DNA from: Rhizobium sp. P38BS-XIX | GTDB taxonomy: Bacteria; Pseudomonadota; Alphaproteobacteria; Rhizobiales; Rhizobiaceae | Direction of reading: 5' to 3' | NCBI RefSeq assembly: GCF_012641435.1 | Contig: NZ_JABAIJ010000001.1 | Span: 992,001-1,056,000 of the forward strand | Length of the DNA stretch: 64,000 nt | In this document: piece after piece, positions 17,699 to 27,004 of the stretch | Position numbering within the stretch: the stretch's first letter is position 1 | How the letters are laid out: the number at the start of each line of letters is the position of its first letter | The notes under the pieces: generated by a model | The model's database searches: none | Told to the model about the DNA's origin: nothing | What the model saw: only the letters and a program-made list of their open reading frames with translations | Program-made: the position numbers and the translations under genes

Positions 17699-18643
17699 AT
17701 GTCCGTCATGTCCACCGCTCCCGTCGCTCCCGAAAAACAGAATACGCTTCAAGGCATGACGATCATGGCAAGCTCCATGATCATGCTGCCGATGATGGAC
17801 GCGATCGCCAAATATATGGCGAGCTTCGAAGGCATGTCGCCGGGACAGGTGACCTTCTATCGCTTCTTCTTTCAGCTGGTGTGCATGCTGCCCTTGCTGG
17901 CCACGGTCTCGGGCCGAGCGGCATTCTCGGCAAAGCGCCCTTGGCTCAATCTTCTGCGGGGCGCCCTGCACGGCGCAGCGAGTCTGCTGTTTTTTGCCGC
18001 GGTCAAATACATGCCGCTCGCCGATGTCTTTGCGATCTATTTCGTCGAGCCCTTCATGCTGACGGCACTGTCGGCCCTGTTTCTCGGTGACAAGGTCGGA
18101 TGGCGCCGTTGGCTTGCGATCGCCATCGGTTTCGGCGGAGCGATGATCGTCATCCAGCCGAGCTTCGAGATTTTCGGCCTGAAGGCACTCCTGCCCGTTG
18201 CCTGCGCATTTCTCTACGCGGTCTACCTCTTCATGAACCGTGCAGTCGGCGAGGCCGACTCGCCATTGACGATGCAGATCATGGCCGGCGCCGGCGGCAC
18301 ACTCTTCATGACATTGGCCCTCATCGCCGGAGCATGGTCCGGCGTCGGCGATTTTGAGCCTTCGCTACCAGCCTCCAGCCTAGGTCTTGTGCTTCTGCTG
18401 ATCCTGGGCTCGATCTCGGGCTATGTGCACATGCTTGTCGTTCGCGCTTTCCGATTGGCGCCCTTATCCTTGCTTGCACCTTTTCAGTATTTCGAGATTA
18501 TCTCGGCCACGATCCTGGGCTATGCGATCTTCGGAGATTTTCCCAATCTCTCCAAATGGATCGGCATTGCCATCATCGTCAGTTCCGGACTTTTCATCAT
18601 CTGGCGCGAACGCGTGCAGTCGCGATCGGCAAAATCCGCCTGA
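17699..18643 (+). CDS. DMT-superfamily (EamA) transporter
   Basis: Ten-helix inner-membrane transporter of 314 aa made of two EamA repeats (about residues 20-150 and 160-300). The helices are regular and the C-terminal end is basic (RERVQSRSAKSA). Members export amino acids or other metabolites or import nucleotide sugars; the substrate here cannot be told. ATG 17699 is preferred over a TTG one codon upstream. It lies 79 bp before pccA on the same strand. Confidence 0.85.
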   Translation: MSVMSTAPVAPEKQNTLQGMTIMASSMIMLPMMDAIAKYMASFEGMSPGQVTFYRFFFQLVCMLPLLATVSGRAAFSAKRPWLNLLRGALHGAASLLFFAAVKYMPLADVFAIYFVEPFMLTALSALFLGDKVGWRRWLAIAIGFGGAMIVIQPSFEIFGLKALLPVACAFLYAVYLFMNRAVGEADSPLTMQIMAGAGGTLFMTLALIAGAWSGVGDFEPSLPASSLGLVLLLILGSISGYVHMLVVRAFRLAPLSLLAPFQYFEIISATILGYAIFGDFPNLSKWIGIAIIVSSGLFIIWRERVQSRSAKSA

Positions 18644-18722
18644 ACACCCATCTTGCGCATGGACCGGTGATGTCGTTTGTGGCTAAAACACTGACACGGA
18701 AGACGTATTGGGCGGAGATTGC

Positions 18723-20732
18723 ATGTTCAAGAAAATCCTGATCGCCAATCGCGGCGAGATCGCCTGCCGCGTGATCAAGACCGCGCGCCGTATGGGTATC
18801 CTCACGGTCGCCGTCTATTCCGATGCTGATCGGGATGCCCTGCATGTCGAAATGGCAGATGAATCGGTGCATATCGGTCCCGCACCCGCCTCCGAAAGCT
18901 ATCTCGTCGCCGACAAGATCATCGCCGCCTGCAAAGAGACCGGCGCCGAGGCGGTTCATCCCGGTTATGGCTTCCTTTCCGAGCGCGCCTCCTTCTGCGC
19001 GGCGCTGGAAAAGGAAGGCATCGTCTTCATCGGCCCGAAGCCGAAGGCGATCGAAGCCATGGGCGACAAGATCGAATCGAAGAAATTCGCCAATGCCGCC
19101 AAGGTCTCCACCGTTCCCGGCCATCTCGGCATCATCGATGACGCCGACCATGCCGAACAGATTGCAGGCGAGATCGGCTATCCCGTCATGATCAAGGCTT
19201 CCGCCGGTGGCGGCGGCAAGGGCATGCGCATCGCCTGGAGCAAGGACGAAGTGCGCGACGGCTTCGAGCGCGCCCGTTCGGAGGCGAAGAGCTCCTTCGG
19301 CGACGACCGCGTCTTTATCGAGAAGTTCGTCGTCGACCCCCGGCATATCGAAATCCAGGTGCTGGCGGATGCTCATGGCAACGTCGTCTATCTCGGCGAG
19401 CGGGAATGCTCCATCCAGCGACGGAACCAAAAGGTCGTGGAAGAGGCTCCCTCGCCTTTCCTTGACGAGGCAACGCGCAAAGCCATGGGCGAGCAGTCCG
19501 TAGCGCTCGCCAAGGCAGTCGATTATCAAAGCGCCGGTACGGTCGAATTCATCGTCGATCGAGACCGGAACTTCTATTTCCTCGAAATGAACACGCGCCT
19601 ACAGGTCGAGCACCCGGTGACCGAGCTCGTGACAGGTATCGATCTCGTCGAGCAGATGATCCGGGTTGCCGCCAACGAGAAGCTGCCGTTCAAGCAGGCG
19701 GATATCAAGCTCAACGGCTGGGCGGTCGAAAGCCGCCTCTATGCGGAAGATCCCTACCGCAATTTCCTGCCGTCGATCGGCCGCCTGACCCGCTACCGTC
19801 CTCCACGCGAAGGCAGGACGGACAAAACGGTGGTGCGCAATGACACCGGCGTATTCGAAGGCGCGGAAATCTCCATGTATTACGATCCGATGATCGCCAA
19901 GCTCTGCACCTGGGCGCCGACGAGGCTCGATGCGATTGAGGCCATGGGGGAAGCTCTTGACGGTTTCGTCGTCGATGGCATCGAGCATAACATGCCGTTC
20001 CTCTCCGCACTGATGAAGCATCCGCGCTGGCGCGAGGGTCGGCTTTCGACCGGCTTTATCGCCGAAGAATATCCGGAGGGCTTCGCGCCGGTAACGCCGG
20101 ATGAGGAACAGACTGCTCTGCTGGCCGCCATCGCCCTGTCTTGCAGCCTGATAGAATCCAATCGCCGCGAGCGTTACGCCGATCGACTGCGCCCTGCCGC
20201 GAGTCCCTTGCGCGAAAACTGGATCGTCAGGATCGGCGGGGATTATCTGCCGGTCACACTCCTTGAAGGTGTCGTGACCATTCCGCTTGAAATGGACATG
20301 CAGATCGGTAGCAAGACCCTAACCGTGTCGACCGATTGGCGTCCTGGCGACGCCGTGTGGGTCGGCACCATTGGCGATCGCAAGCTGACGGCTCAGATCC
20401 GGACCGTATTGAACGGCCTGCGCATCGACTGGCAGGGCATTTCCGTCAGAACGAAGGTATTTACGCCGCGTCAGGCCGAGTTCGACAAACTGATGCCCGT
20501 CAAGCTGCCTCCGGATACGTCGAAGCTCCTGCTCTGCCCCATGCCCGGCCTCGTCGTTGCAATTGCCGTTGCCGAGGGACAGGAAGTGAAGGCGGGCGAA
20601 ACGCTGGCCATAGTCGAAGCGATGAAGATGGAAAACGTCCTGCGCGCTGAACGGGATCTTGTCGTCGGCAAGATCAACGCCAAGCCGGGCGAGAGCCTCG
20701 CAGTCGACGCCGTGATCATGGAATTCGCCTGA
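18723..20732 (+). CDS. pccA: Propionyl-CoA carboxylase alpha subunit (biotin carboxylase/BCCP)
   Basis: Carboxylates its own biotin with ATP and bicarbonate, for transfer by PccB to propionyl-CoA giving methylmalonyl-CoA. The protein of 669 aa contains the biotin carboxylase N-domain (FKKILIANRGEIACRVIKTA), the ATP-grasp glycine loop (KASAGGGGKGMR), the carboxylase core (RLQVEHPVTE) and the C-terminal biotinyl domain with EAMKMENV, where the second Lys-containing AMKM carries biotin. Length and order match alphaproteobacterial PccA. ATG 18723 has GGAG 5 nt before it. The partner pccB lies 4 kb away on the other strand. Confidence 0.95.
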   Translation: MFKKILIANRGEIACRVIKTARRMGILTVAVYSDADRDALHVEMADESVHIGPAPASESYLVADKIIAACKETGAEAVHPGYGFLSERASFCAALEKEGIVFIGPKPKAIEAMGDKIESKKFANAAKVSTVPGHLGIIDDADHAEQIAGEIGYPVMIKASAGGGGKGMRIAWSKDEVRDGFERARSEAKSSFGDDRVFIEKFVVDPRHIEIQVLADAHGNVVYLGERECSIQRRNQKVVEEAPSPFLDEATRKAMGEQSVALAKAVDYQSAGTVEFIVDRDRNFYFLEMNTRLQVEHPVTELVTGIDLVEQMIRVAANEKLPFKQADIKLNGWAVESRLYAEDPYRNFLPSIGRLTRYRPPREGRTDKTVVRNDTGVFEGAEISMYYDPMIAKLCTWAPTRLDAIEAMGEALDGFVVDGIEHNMPFLSALMKHPRWREGRLSTGFIAEEYPEGFAPVTPDEEQTALLAAIALSCSLIESNRRERYADRLRPAASPLRENWIVRIGGDYLPVTLLEGVVTIPLEMDMQIGSKTLTVSTDWRPGDAVWVGTIGDRKLTAQIRTVLNGLRIDWQGISVRTKVFTPRQAEFDKLMPVKLPPDTSKLLLCPMPGLVVAIAVAEGQEVKAGETLAIVEAMKMENVLRAERDLVVGKINAKPGESLAVDAVIMEFA

Positions 20733-20894
20733 TTCAGAGACTGACGGGCTTCAGTCGTTTCACAGGAACAGCGTGGCAACGGCTCCGCTGAAACATGATA
20801 ATTGCGACGCTAAGTGTCTGATTTTGGCTTGAGTCATCAAGCGCGCCCGTGGCAATGTCGCCTTGATCAAATCATAGCAGGAAGGGATGAAACC

Positions 20895-22022
20895 ATGGAC
20901 GTAAGAGCAGCAGTCGCGGTTCAGGCTGGCAAGCCGCTTGAGGTGATGACGGTTCAGCTTGAGGGGCCAAGGGCTGGTGAGGTACTGATCGAGGTCAAGG
21001 CGACCGGTCTCTGCCACACCGATGATTTCACCCTGTCGGGTGCCGATCCCGAGGGCCTGTTCCCCGCTATCCTCGGCCATGAAGGTGCCGGCATCGTCGT
21101 CGATGTCGGACAGGGTGTCACCTCGGTGAAGAAGGGCGATCACGTCATTCCGCTCTATACGCCCGAGTGCCGCGAATGCCCCTCGTGCCTATCGCGCAAG
21201 ACCAACCTGTGCACGGCGATCCGCTCGACCCAGGGCCAGGGTGTGATGCCGGACGGCACCTCACGCTTCTCGATCGGCAAGGACAAGATCCATCACTATA
21301 TGGGCTGCTCGACCTTCGCCAACTACACCGTGCTGCCGGAGATTGCCGTTGCCAAGGTCAATCCTGACGCTCCCTTCGACAAGATCTGCTATATCGGCTG
21401 CGGCGTGACGACAGGCATCGGCGCCGTCATCAACACCGCCAAGGTGGAGATGGGCGCAACCGCAATCGTCTTCGGTCTCGGCGGTATCGGCCTCAACGTC
21501 ATCCAGGGTCTGAAGCTTGCCGGTGCCGACATGATCATCGGTGTCGATCTCAACAATGACAAGAAGGCCTGGGGCGAGCGCTTCGGCATGACGCACTTCG
21601 TCAATCCGAAGGAAGTCGGCGACGATATCGTGCCCTACCTCGTCAACATGACGAAGCGCGGAGCCGATCAGATCGGTGGCGCCGACTATACCTTCGACTG
21701 CACGGGCAACACCAAGGTGATGCGCCAGGCGCTGGAAGCAAGCCATCGCGGCTGGGGCAAGTCCGTCGTCATCGGCGTTGCCGGCGCCGGCCAGGAGATC
21801 TCGACGCGTCCGTTCCAGCTGGTAACGGGCCGCTCATGGATGGGGACGGCCTTCGGCGGTGCCCGTGGCCGCACCGATGTTCCGAAGATCGTCGACTGGT
21901 ACATGGAAGGCAAAATCCAGATCGATCCGATGATCACCCACACCATGCCGCTCGAAGACATCAACAAGGGCTTCGAACTCATGCATTCCGGCAAAAGTGT
22001 CCGAGGCGTCGTCATCTATTGA
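20895..22022 (+). CDS. frmA: S-(hydroxymethyl)glutathione dehydrogenase (class III alcohol dehydrogenase)
   Basis: Oxidises the glutathione adduct of formaldehyde to S-formylglutathione with NAD; also reduces S-nitrosoglutathione in homologues. The protein of 375 aa shows catalytic zinc ligands (GLCHTDDFTLSG, GHEGAG), structural zinc cysteines (CRECPSCLSRKTNLC) and the coenzyme fold GLGGIGLNVIQG. Start ATG 20895 after GAAGGGA. The next step is encoded by fghA at 22543, with only one small gene between; together they form the formaldehyde detoxification pathway. Confidence 0.96.
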   Translation: MDVRAAVAVQAGKPLEVMTVQLEGPRAGEVLIEVKATGLCHTDDFTLSGADPEGLFPAILGHEGAGIVVDVGQGVTSVKKGDHVIPLYTPECRECPSCLSRKTNLCTAIRSTQGQGVMPDGTSRFSIGKDKIHHYMGCSTFANYTVLPEIAVAKVNPDAPFDKICYIGCGVTTGIGAVINTAKVEMGATAIVFGLGGIGLNVIQGLKLAGADMIIGVDLNNDKKAWGERFGMTHFVNPKEVGDDIVPYLVNMTKRGADQIGGADYTFDCTGNTKVMRQALEASHRGWGKSVVIGVAGAGQEISTRPFQLVTGRSWMGTAFGGARGRTDVPKIVDWYMEGKIQIDPMITHTMPLEDINKGFELMHSGKSVRGVVIY

Positions 22023-22081
22023 TCGCGCGCGTATGCGGCGCATGAAACATGCGCCGCATATAACTGAAAAGATTTGATATT

Positions 22082-22546
22082 ATGATCTATGTCGATGCCG
22101 ACGCTTGCCCGGTCAAGCCGGAGATCCTGAAGGTTGCCGAACGCCACGGCATCGAGGTGACCTTTGTCGCCAATTCCGGATTGCGGCCGTCGCGAGACCC
22201 CATGGTGCACAACGTCATCGTCTCCAATGCTTTCGATGCTGCCGATAACTGGATTGCAGAACATGCTGGTGCAGGCGATATCGTCGTCACCGCCGACGTG
22301 CCGCTTGCGGGCCGCTGCGTTGCTGCCGGGGCGTTGGTGACAGGGCCGACCGGCCGTATCTTCGACAAGACCAATATCGGCATGGCAACGGCCATGCGCG
22401 ACCTCGGCGCACATCTTCGCGAAACGGGCGAAAGCAAGGGCTACAACGCCGCCTTCTCGCCGCGAGACCGCTCCACCTTTCTCGAAACCTTCGACCGGCT
22501 CTGCCGGCGTTCAAAAACCCAACAGACGCCTGGAGGCCAGCCGTGA
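22082..22546 (+). CDS. UPF0178 (YaiI/DUF188) family protein
   Basis: Protein of 154 aa starting MIYVDADACPVKPEI, the diagnostic N-terminus of the UPF0178/YaiI family, with VTADVPLAGRC and KTNIGMA further on. Related in fold to PIN-like nucleases by the acidic residues in DADACP and TADVPL, but no activity is established. It overlaps the start of fghA (GTGA), so translation is probably coupled, and it sits inside the formaldehyde operon. Confidence 0.88.
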   Translation: MIYVDADACPVKPEILKVAERHGIEVTFVANSGLRPSRDPMVHNVIVSNAFDAADNWIAEHAGAGDIVVTADVPLAGRCVAAGALVTGPTGRIFDKTNIGMATAMRDLGAHLRETGESKGYNAAFSPRDRSTFLETFDRLCRRSKTQQTPGGQP

Positions 22547-23373
22547 ACATCATTTCTCAGAACACCGCGTTCGGCGGCATGCAAGGTGTCTTCTCGCACG
22601 AATCCGAAGCCTGCAAATGCGAGATGACCTTTGCCGTTTTCGTGCCGCCGCAGGCGATCAAGGAGCCTCGGCCGGTTCTCTGGTATCTTTCCGGCCTCAC
22701 CTGCACCCATGCCAATGTGATGGAGAAAGGTGAATATCGCCGCATGGCGGCCGAACTCGGCCTGATCATCGTCTGCCCGGATACCAGCCCGCGCGGCAAT
22801 GATGTTCCCGACGAGCTGACCAATTGGCAAATGGGCAAGGGCGCCGGCTTCTATCTCGACGCCACCCAAGCGCCCTGGGCTGAAAACTATCGGATGTACA
22901 GCTACATCATCGAAGAGCTGCCTGCGATCATATCAAAGCAATTCCGCGCCGACATGAGCCGTCAGGGAATTTTCGGCCATTCCATGGGCGGTCATGGCGC
23001 CATGACGATCGCATTGAAAAATCCCGATCGCTTCAAAAGCTGCTCGGCCTTCGCTCCGATCGTCCAACCGTCAACGGCCGATTGGTCCGCGCCTGCGCTG
23101 GAGAAATATCTCGGCAGCGACAAGGCAGCATGGCGCAACTATGACGCCTGCGCACTTGTCGAGGACGGTGCCCGCTTCCCCGAATTTCTCATCGACCAGG
23201 GCAAAGCTGACAACTTCCTTGAGAGTGGCTTGAAGCCGTGGCTGTTCCACGAAGTCATCAAAGGCACAGATATCGGTCTGACGCTGCGGATGCACGAGCG
23301 CTATGACCATTCCTATTATTTCATTTCCAGCTTCATGGACGATCACCTGAAGTGGCATGCCGAGCGGCTGTAA
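22543..23373 (+). CDS. fghA: S-formylglutathione hydrolase
   Basis: Hydrolyses S-formylglutathione to formate and glutathione. The protein of 276 aa has an esterase-D type alpha/beta hydrolase fold: nucleophile Ser in GHSMGGHGAM, Asp in LIDQGKADNF, and His in YDHSYYF. The start is GTG 22543, overlapping the stop of the YaiI-like gene by 4 nt. Complete and of usual length. Forms the pathway with frmA upstream. Confidence 0.95.
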   Translation: MNIISQNTAFGGMQGVFSHESEACKCEMTFAVFVPPQAIKEPRPVLWYLSGLTCTHANVMEKGEYRRMAAELGLIIVCPDTSPRGNDVPDELTNWQMGKGAGFYLDATQAPWAENYRMYSYIIEELPAIISKQFRADMSRQGIFGHSMGGHGAMTIALKNPDRFKSCSAFAPIVQPSTADWSAPALEKYLGSDKAAWRNYDACALVEDGARFPEFLIDQGKADNFLESGLKPWLFHEVIKGTDIGLTLRMHERYDHSYYFISSFMDDHLKWHAERL

Positions 23374-23431
23374 ACGCAAGGATGGCAGGAGCCGCTTGAA
23401 ATCCGCGGGCGACGAAGGCATATAGAAAATA

Positions 23432-23493
23432 CGCAGACGACTGCGGCGGCCGGCGCCCAAAACCGGCCGTAGACATCGCGGGGACGGCCTCGC
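23432..23493 (+). promoter_or_regulatory. Guanidine-II (mini-ykkC) riboswitch
   Basis: Two hairpins with ACGR tetraloops, the defining features of this class: CGCAG-ACGA-CTGCG at 23432-23445 and GCGGGG-ACGG-CCTCGC at 23478-23493. The linker can form its own short GC stem (about 23445-23469). The ribosome site (GAAGGAG) and ATG 23514 of the guanidinium exporter follow within 22 nt, so control by access to the ribosome site is likely. In the known class, guanidine binding turns expression on. Confidence 0.85.
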
Positions 23494-23513
23494 TCTTAAC
23501 GAAGGAGCGTAAA

Positions 23514-23828
23514 ATGGCTTGGTTCCTGCTTTTCCTTGCAGGCCTGTTCGAAGTGGGTTGGGCTGTCGGCCTGAAATATACCGATGGCTTCACGCGGCCG
23601 ATGTCGACGGTTCTGACCGTCATCTCGATGATCATCAGTGTTGTTCTGCTCGGCCTTGCGGTCAAGACGCTGCCGATGGGCACGGCCTACGCCGTATGGA
23701 CCGGCATCGGCACCGTTGGCACTGTTCTCCTGGGCATATGGTTGCTGGGGGACCCCGCGACCTTGGTTCGATTGCTTTGCATCGGCTTGATCGTCGCAGG
23801 CATCGCCGGCCTCAAGCTGGCGGCCTGA
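23514..23828 (+). CDS. gdx: Guanidinium exporter, SMR family (Gdx/SugE)
   Basis: Small multidrug-resistance family antiporter of 104 aa with four helices. It carries the Gdx marks: Glu13 in AGLFEVGWAVGLK, GFTRP after the first helix, and the GTAYAVWTGIGTVGT segment of helix 3. It exports guanidinium in exchange for protons, working as an antiparallel dimer. The riboswitch directly upstream supports guanidinium rather than quaternary ammonium as the natural substrate. Formerly named sugE. Confidence 0.93.
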   Translation: MAWFLLFLAGLFEVGWAVGLKYTDGFTRPMSTVLTVISMIISVVLLGLAVKTLPMGTAYAVWTGIGTVGTVLLGIWLLGDPATLVRLLCIGLIVAGIAGLKLAA

Positions 23829-23832
23829 CGGG

Positions 23833-24220
23833 GTCATCGGCGCTGGCGATTGTCCAGCGCCCAGCATCCAGGGCCGGCAAACACCAGAAATAAAAAGATG
23901 AAACAGAACAGAATGGCGCCGTCTCCCTGGTTGTTGGCCGGGAAGAAATTCATCGGCATATGCACCATGAAATAGGCAATCGCCATCTCTCAGCTAAGGA
24001 GAAAGGCGACAGGCCGAGTGAAGAGACCGAGAAGGATGAGGATGCCGCCGATCAGCTCGATAAGCCCGGCCACGAAGAAGAGCGTCGTGATCGCATAGGG
24101 CGCTGTGGGAAAGCCGAAGAGCTTTTGCGTGCCATGCTCGATGAACAGCAACGCAGTCATAAGTCGTAAAGCCGTGAGGGCGGCAGGCTGATAAATCGAC
24201 AAACGCTTTGACAATGACAT
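23833..24220 (-). pseudogene. DoxX-family gene, inactivated copy
   Basis: Tandem relative of the intact DoxX gene at 24353-24745, reading from ATG 24220 (MSLSKRLSIYQPAAL) behind GGAGATA. The frame is broken twice: a TGA at 23990-23992 where the paralogue has Gly (ILCGNMAVAYF against LLS-stop-EMAIAYF), and one extra G near 23939-23942 (GGCCGGGGAAG against GGCCGGGAAG in the paralogue). Downstream the coding similarity resumes in the shifted frame (FFPANNQGDGAILFCF... to about 23833). Only the first 76 or so residues can be made. Two lesions make a sequencing error unlikely. Confidence 0.75.
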
Positions 24221-24352
24221 TGGGTATCTCCGTTCGAAGGGGAACGCGAAGGAGATACCGTCAAAGGTGCTCTCGTTTCGCCGACTGAACGTCAACACGC
24301 GAGAGACGGATTTATTCGGCGGGCCCGTACACCAACCCGCCGAATAAATGGA

Positions 24353-24745
24353 TTACTTCCTGTTGTTGTCGATCGCCAGCAGACCGGGGCCAGCGAAGAC
24401 CAGGAACAGGAAGATGAAGCAGTAGAGGATTGCTGCGTCACCGCCGTTATTGGCCGGGAAGAAGTTCTTCGGATAATGCGCCATGAAATAAGCGACGGCC
24501 ATGTTGCCGCAGAGAATGAAGGCGACCGGACGCGTAAAGAAGCCGACGATCGTGGCCAGTCCGCCAACAACTTCAAGGATACCCTGAACAAGAATCAGGG
24601 TCGGCAACGGACTCGGAAACTGCCCGCCGGGCGGAAAGCCGAAGAGCTTTTGCAAGCCGTGTTCGATAAACAGAACGCCGGTGACGATACGCAACACAGT
24701 AAGAGCATAGGGCTGATATTGATTCAGCCGATCGGAAAGCGCCAT
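24353..24745 (-). CDS. DoxX family membrane protein
   Basis: Integral membrane protein of 130 aa with four helices; the family pattern is LRIVTGVLFIEHGLQKLFGF at the N-terminus, EVVGGLATIVGFFTRPVAF in the middle and AILYCFIFLFLVFAGPG at the end. DoxX proteins associate with redox or thiosulfate-related enzymes in some organisms, but the role in proteobacteria is open. ATG 24745 follows GGAG. The tandem copy downstream is dead, so this is the working one. Confidence 0.85.
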   Translation of the reverse strand: MALSDRLNQYQPYALTVLRIVTGVLFIEHGLQKLFGFPPGGQFPSPLPTLILVQGILEVVGGLATIVGFFTRPVAFILCGNMAVAYFMAHYPKNFFPANNGGDAAILYCFIFLFLVFAGPGLLAIDNNRK

Positions 24746-24868
24746 TTTAGACTCCAGTTTTAACTCCCCCACGAGGAAGCAATAGAGTGGACGCGCTTGA
24801 ACGGGAAAACACGGCTTCTGACGTCCAATCAATTTTCCGTGTCAAATCCGTGGCGTGTTGTCACAGAT

Positions 24869-26401
24869 TCATAACGGAATGTTGTCGTGCTTTTTCCAGG
24901 GATTGGTCAGATCCTTGTTGCGCAGCATCCGCAGCCCCTGCGCCAACCGTCTGCGGGTCGAGCGCGGCATGATCACTTCGTCGATATAGCCACGTTCTGC
25001 AGCAACGAACGGTGACAGGAAGCGATCCTCGTACATCTTCGTATGCGCCGCGATCTTCTCCGGATCGGCGATGTCCTTGCGGAAGATGATCTCAACCGCG
25101 CCCTTGGCCCCCATGACGGCAATCTGCGCCGTCGGCCAGGCATAATTCAGATCGCCACGCAGGTGCTTCGAGGCCATGACGTCATAAGCGCCTCCAAATG
25201 CCTTGCGGGTGATCACTGTCAGCTTCGGCACGGTCGCCTCGGCATAGGCGAAGAGCAGCTTGGCGCCATGCTTGATCAAGCCACCATATTCCTGCGCCGT
25301 CCCCGGAAGGAAGCCAGGCACATCGACGAAGGTCACGATCGGGATATTGAAGCAGTCACAGAAGCGCACGAAACGGGCGGCCTTTCGCGAGGCGTCGCTG
25401 TCGAGCACGCCGGCAAGGACCATCGGCTGATTGGCGACAAAGCCGACGGTCGCGCCCTCGATGCGGCCGAAACCGCAGACGATGTTCTTGGCGAAGCTTT
25501 CCTGGATTTCGAAGAAGTCGCCCTCGTCCGCCACCTTCAGGATCAGTTCCTTGATGTCGTAGGGCTTGTTGGCGTTGGCTGGGATCAATGTGTCGAGCGA
25601 TGTATCGGGCTCGGTCACCGATTGATAAGATTCGATCTCGGGAAGAGCGGCCGTATTCGATTGCGGCAGGAAATCGATAAGGCGGCGCACCTGGAGAAGC
25701 GTGTCGACATCATTTTCATAGGCACCGTCGGCGATGGACGATTTCATGGTGTGCACCGCGGCGCCGCCTAGCTGCTCCGATGTCACGGTCTCGTTGGTGA
25801 CGGTTTTTACCACATCCGGCCCGGTGACGAACATGTAGGAGGTATCGCGCACCATGAAGATAAAATCGGTCATGGCTGGCGAATAGACGTCGCCGCCGGC
25901 GCAAGGCCCCATGATGACGGAAATCTGCGGGATGACGCCGGAAGCCAGCACATTGCGCTGAAACACCTCGGCATAACCGCCAAGCGCTGCGACACCCTCC
26001 TGAATGCGGGCGCCACCGGCATCGTAGATGCCGATGATCGGCGCGCGGTTCTTCAGCGCCATATCCTGCACTTTGGTGATCTTTTCCGCATGTGCCTCAG
26101 AAAGAGACCCACCGAAGACCGTGAAATCCTTGGCAAAAATGAAAACCGTTCGACCGTTGACCGTGCCCCAGCCCGTCACCACGCCATCGCCGGCGAATTT
26201 GCTCTTTTCCATGCCGAAATCGGTCGAGCGATGCTCGACGAACATATCGAATTCCTCGAAGGAGCCTTCGTCGAGAAAAATGTCGATGCGCTCGCGCGCC
26301 GTCAGCTTGCCACGCGCATGCTGCGCATCTATGCGCGCTTGCCCGCCCCCCAGCCTTGCGATCTCGCGGCGACGTTCCAGTTCCTGCAGGATTTCCTTCA
26401 T
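24869..26401 (-). CDS. pccB: Propionyl-CoA carboxylase beta subunit (carboxyltransferase)
   Basis: Transfers the carboxyl group from PccA biotin to propionyl-CoA. The protein of 510 aa has the two crotonase-like carboxyltransferase halves, with glycine-rich acyl-CoA loops [12 protein letters not shown] and [14 protein letters not shown] in the N-half and [15 protein letters not shown] and [11 protein letters not shown] in the C-half. The C-terminus [11 protein letters not shown] is typical. It is on the opposite strand to pccA. A 9-bp inverted repeat (26421-26446) lies just upstream of its start. Confidence 0.95.
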   Translation of the reverse strand: MKEILQELERRREIARLGGGQARIDAQHARGKLTARERIDIFLDEGSFEEFDMFVEHRSTDFGMEKSKFAGDGVVTGWGTVNGRTVFIFAKDFTVFGGSLSEAHAEKITKVQDMALKNRAPIIGIYDAGGARIQEGVAALGGYAEVFQRNVLASGVIPQISVIMGPCAGGDVYSPAMTDFIFMVRDTSYMFVTGPDVVKTVTNETVTSEQLGGAAVHTMKSSIADGAYENDVDTLLQVRRLIDFLPQSNTAALPEIESYQSVTEPDTSLDTLIPANANKPYDIKELILKVADEGDFFEIQESFAKNIVCGFGRIEGATVGFVANQPMVLAGVLDSDASRKAARFVRFCDCFNIPIVTFVDVPGFLPGTAQEYGGLIKHGAKLLFAYAEATVPKLTVITRKAFGGAYDVMASKHLRGDLNYAWPTAQIAVMGAKGAVEIIFRKDIADPEKIAAHTKMYEDRFLSPFVAAERGYIDEVIMPRSTRRRLAQGLRMLRNKDLTNPWKKHDNIPL

Positions 26402-26464
26402 GCGGCCCTCTCTCCTTCACTGCCTGGGCTTAGCATGGCCCAGGCATGGTTTGAACCCGCAGGT

Positions 26465-26935
26465 TCAGTTTGCCAGCCGCGGCATGGTCAGCGAAAATAT
26501 GGAGCGGACGCGAGCGGCAATATCTTCCGCCATCAGCTCGTCGACAGTCGCCGGGTCGGGTGCGGTTGTCTTTACGTCGAAAGACGCCATGGCGATGACC
26601 GGGCCGCCGTCAATTCCGGCGGCATCTATGTTGATCTTGGCACTGCTGCGGTCGCGATTGAACCCGCGAGCGTTGCGAACATCGGTCAGCCGAATGGTGA
26701 GTATGACGGGCGGGAGTTGCGCGCTATAGGTCGTTGCCGCGATAGCGGCATTCACCTTGTTGTTGACGGCGGCAATCAGCGCCGGCGAGACTGGCGGCAA
26801 GACCTTGTCGGCCACGACGGTGGCGCTACGAACGGCATAGGTCGGAGGTGGAGGGTCGACGGACCAGCTTGAGCAAGCGGCCAGTCCCATACATCCAACG
26901 AGCGCCAAAGCGACACCCGACCTCAACAACACCAT
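26465..26935 (-). CDS. Putative lipoprotein
   Basis: Protein of 156 aa. Residues 1-22 form a lipoprotein signal (VALALVGCMGLAACSSW) with lipobox LAAC, so Cys is probably acylated and the protein anchored in the envelope. The mature part begins with a proline run (DPPPPTYAV) and resembles a DUF4136-like or similar outer-membrane lipoprotein in its TIRLTDVRN strand, but I cannot name a family with confidence. ATG 26935 is chosen from the signal peptide. On the same strand as pccB but with a hairpin between. Confidence 0.7.
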   Translation of the reverse strand: MVLLRSGVALALVGCMGLAACSSWSVDPPPPTYAVRSATVVADKVLPPVSPALIAAVNNKVNAAIAATTYSAQLPPVILTIRLTDVRNARGFNRDRSSAKINIDAAGIDGGPVIAMASFDVKTTAPDPATVDELMAEDIAARVRSIFSLTMPRLAN

Positions 26936-27004
26936 GATACCCTGCCCGGCTTCCGAACTTGCAAGACGCGAAGATCGATATAAAGGACTGGAATTCAACA
27001 ATAT

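Noticed and set aside
23990..23992. In-frame TGA in the DoxX copy read as selenocysteine or programmed readthrough
   Set aside because: The paralogue has Gly here, no SECIS-like structure is evident, and a frameshift follows 50 bases later. Decay explains both.
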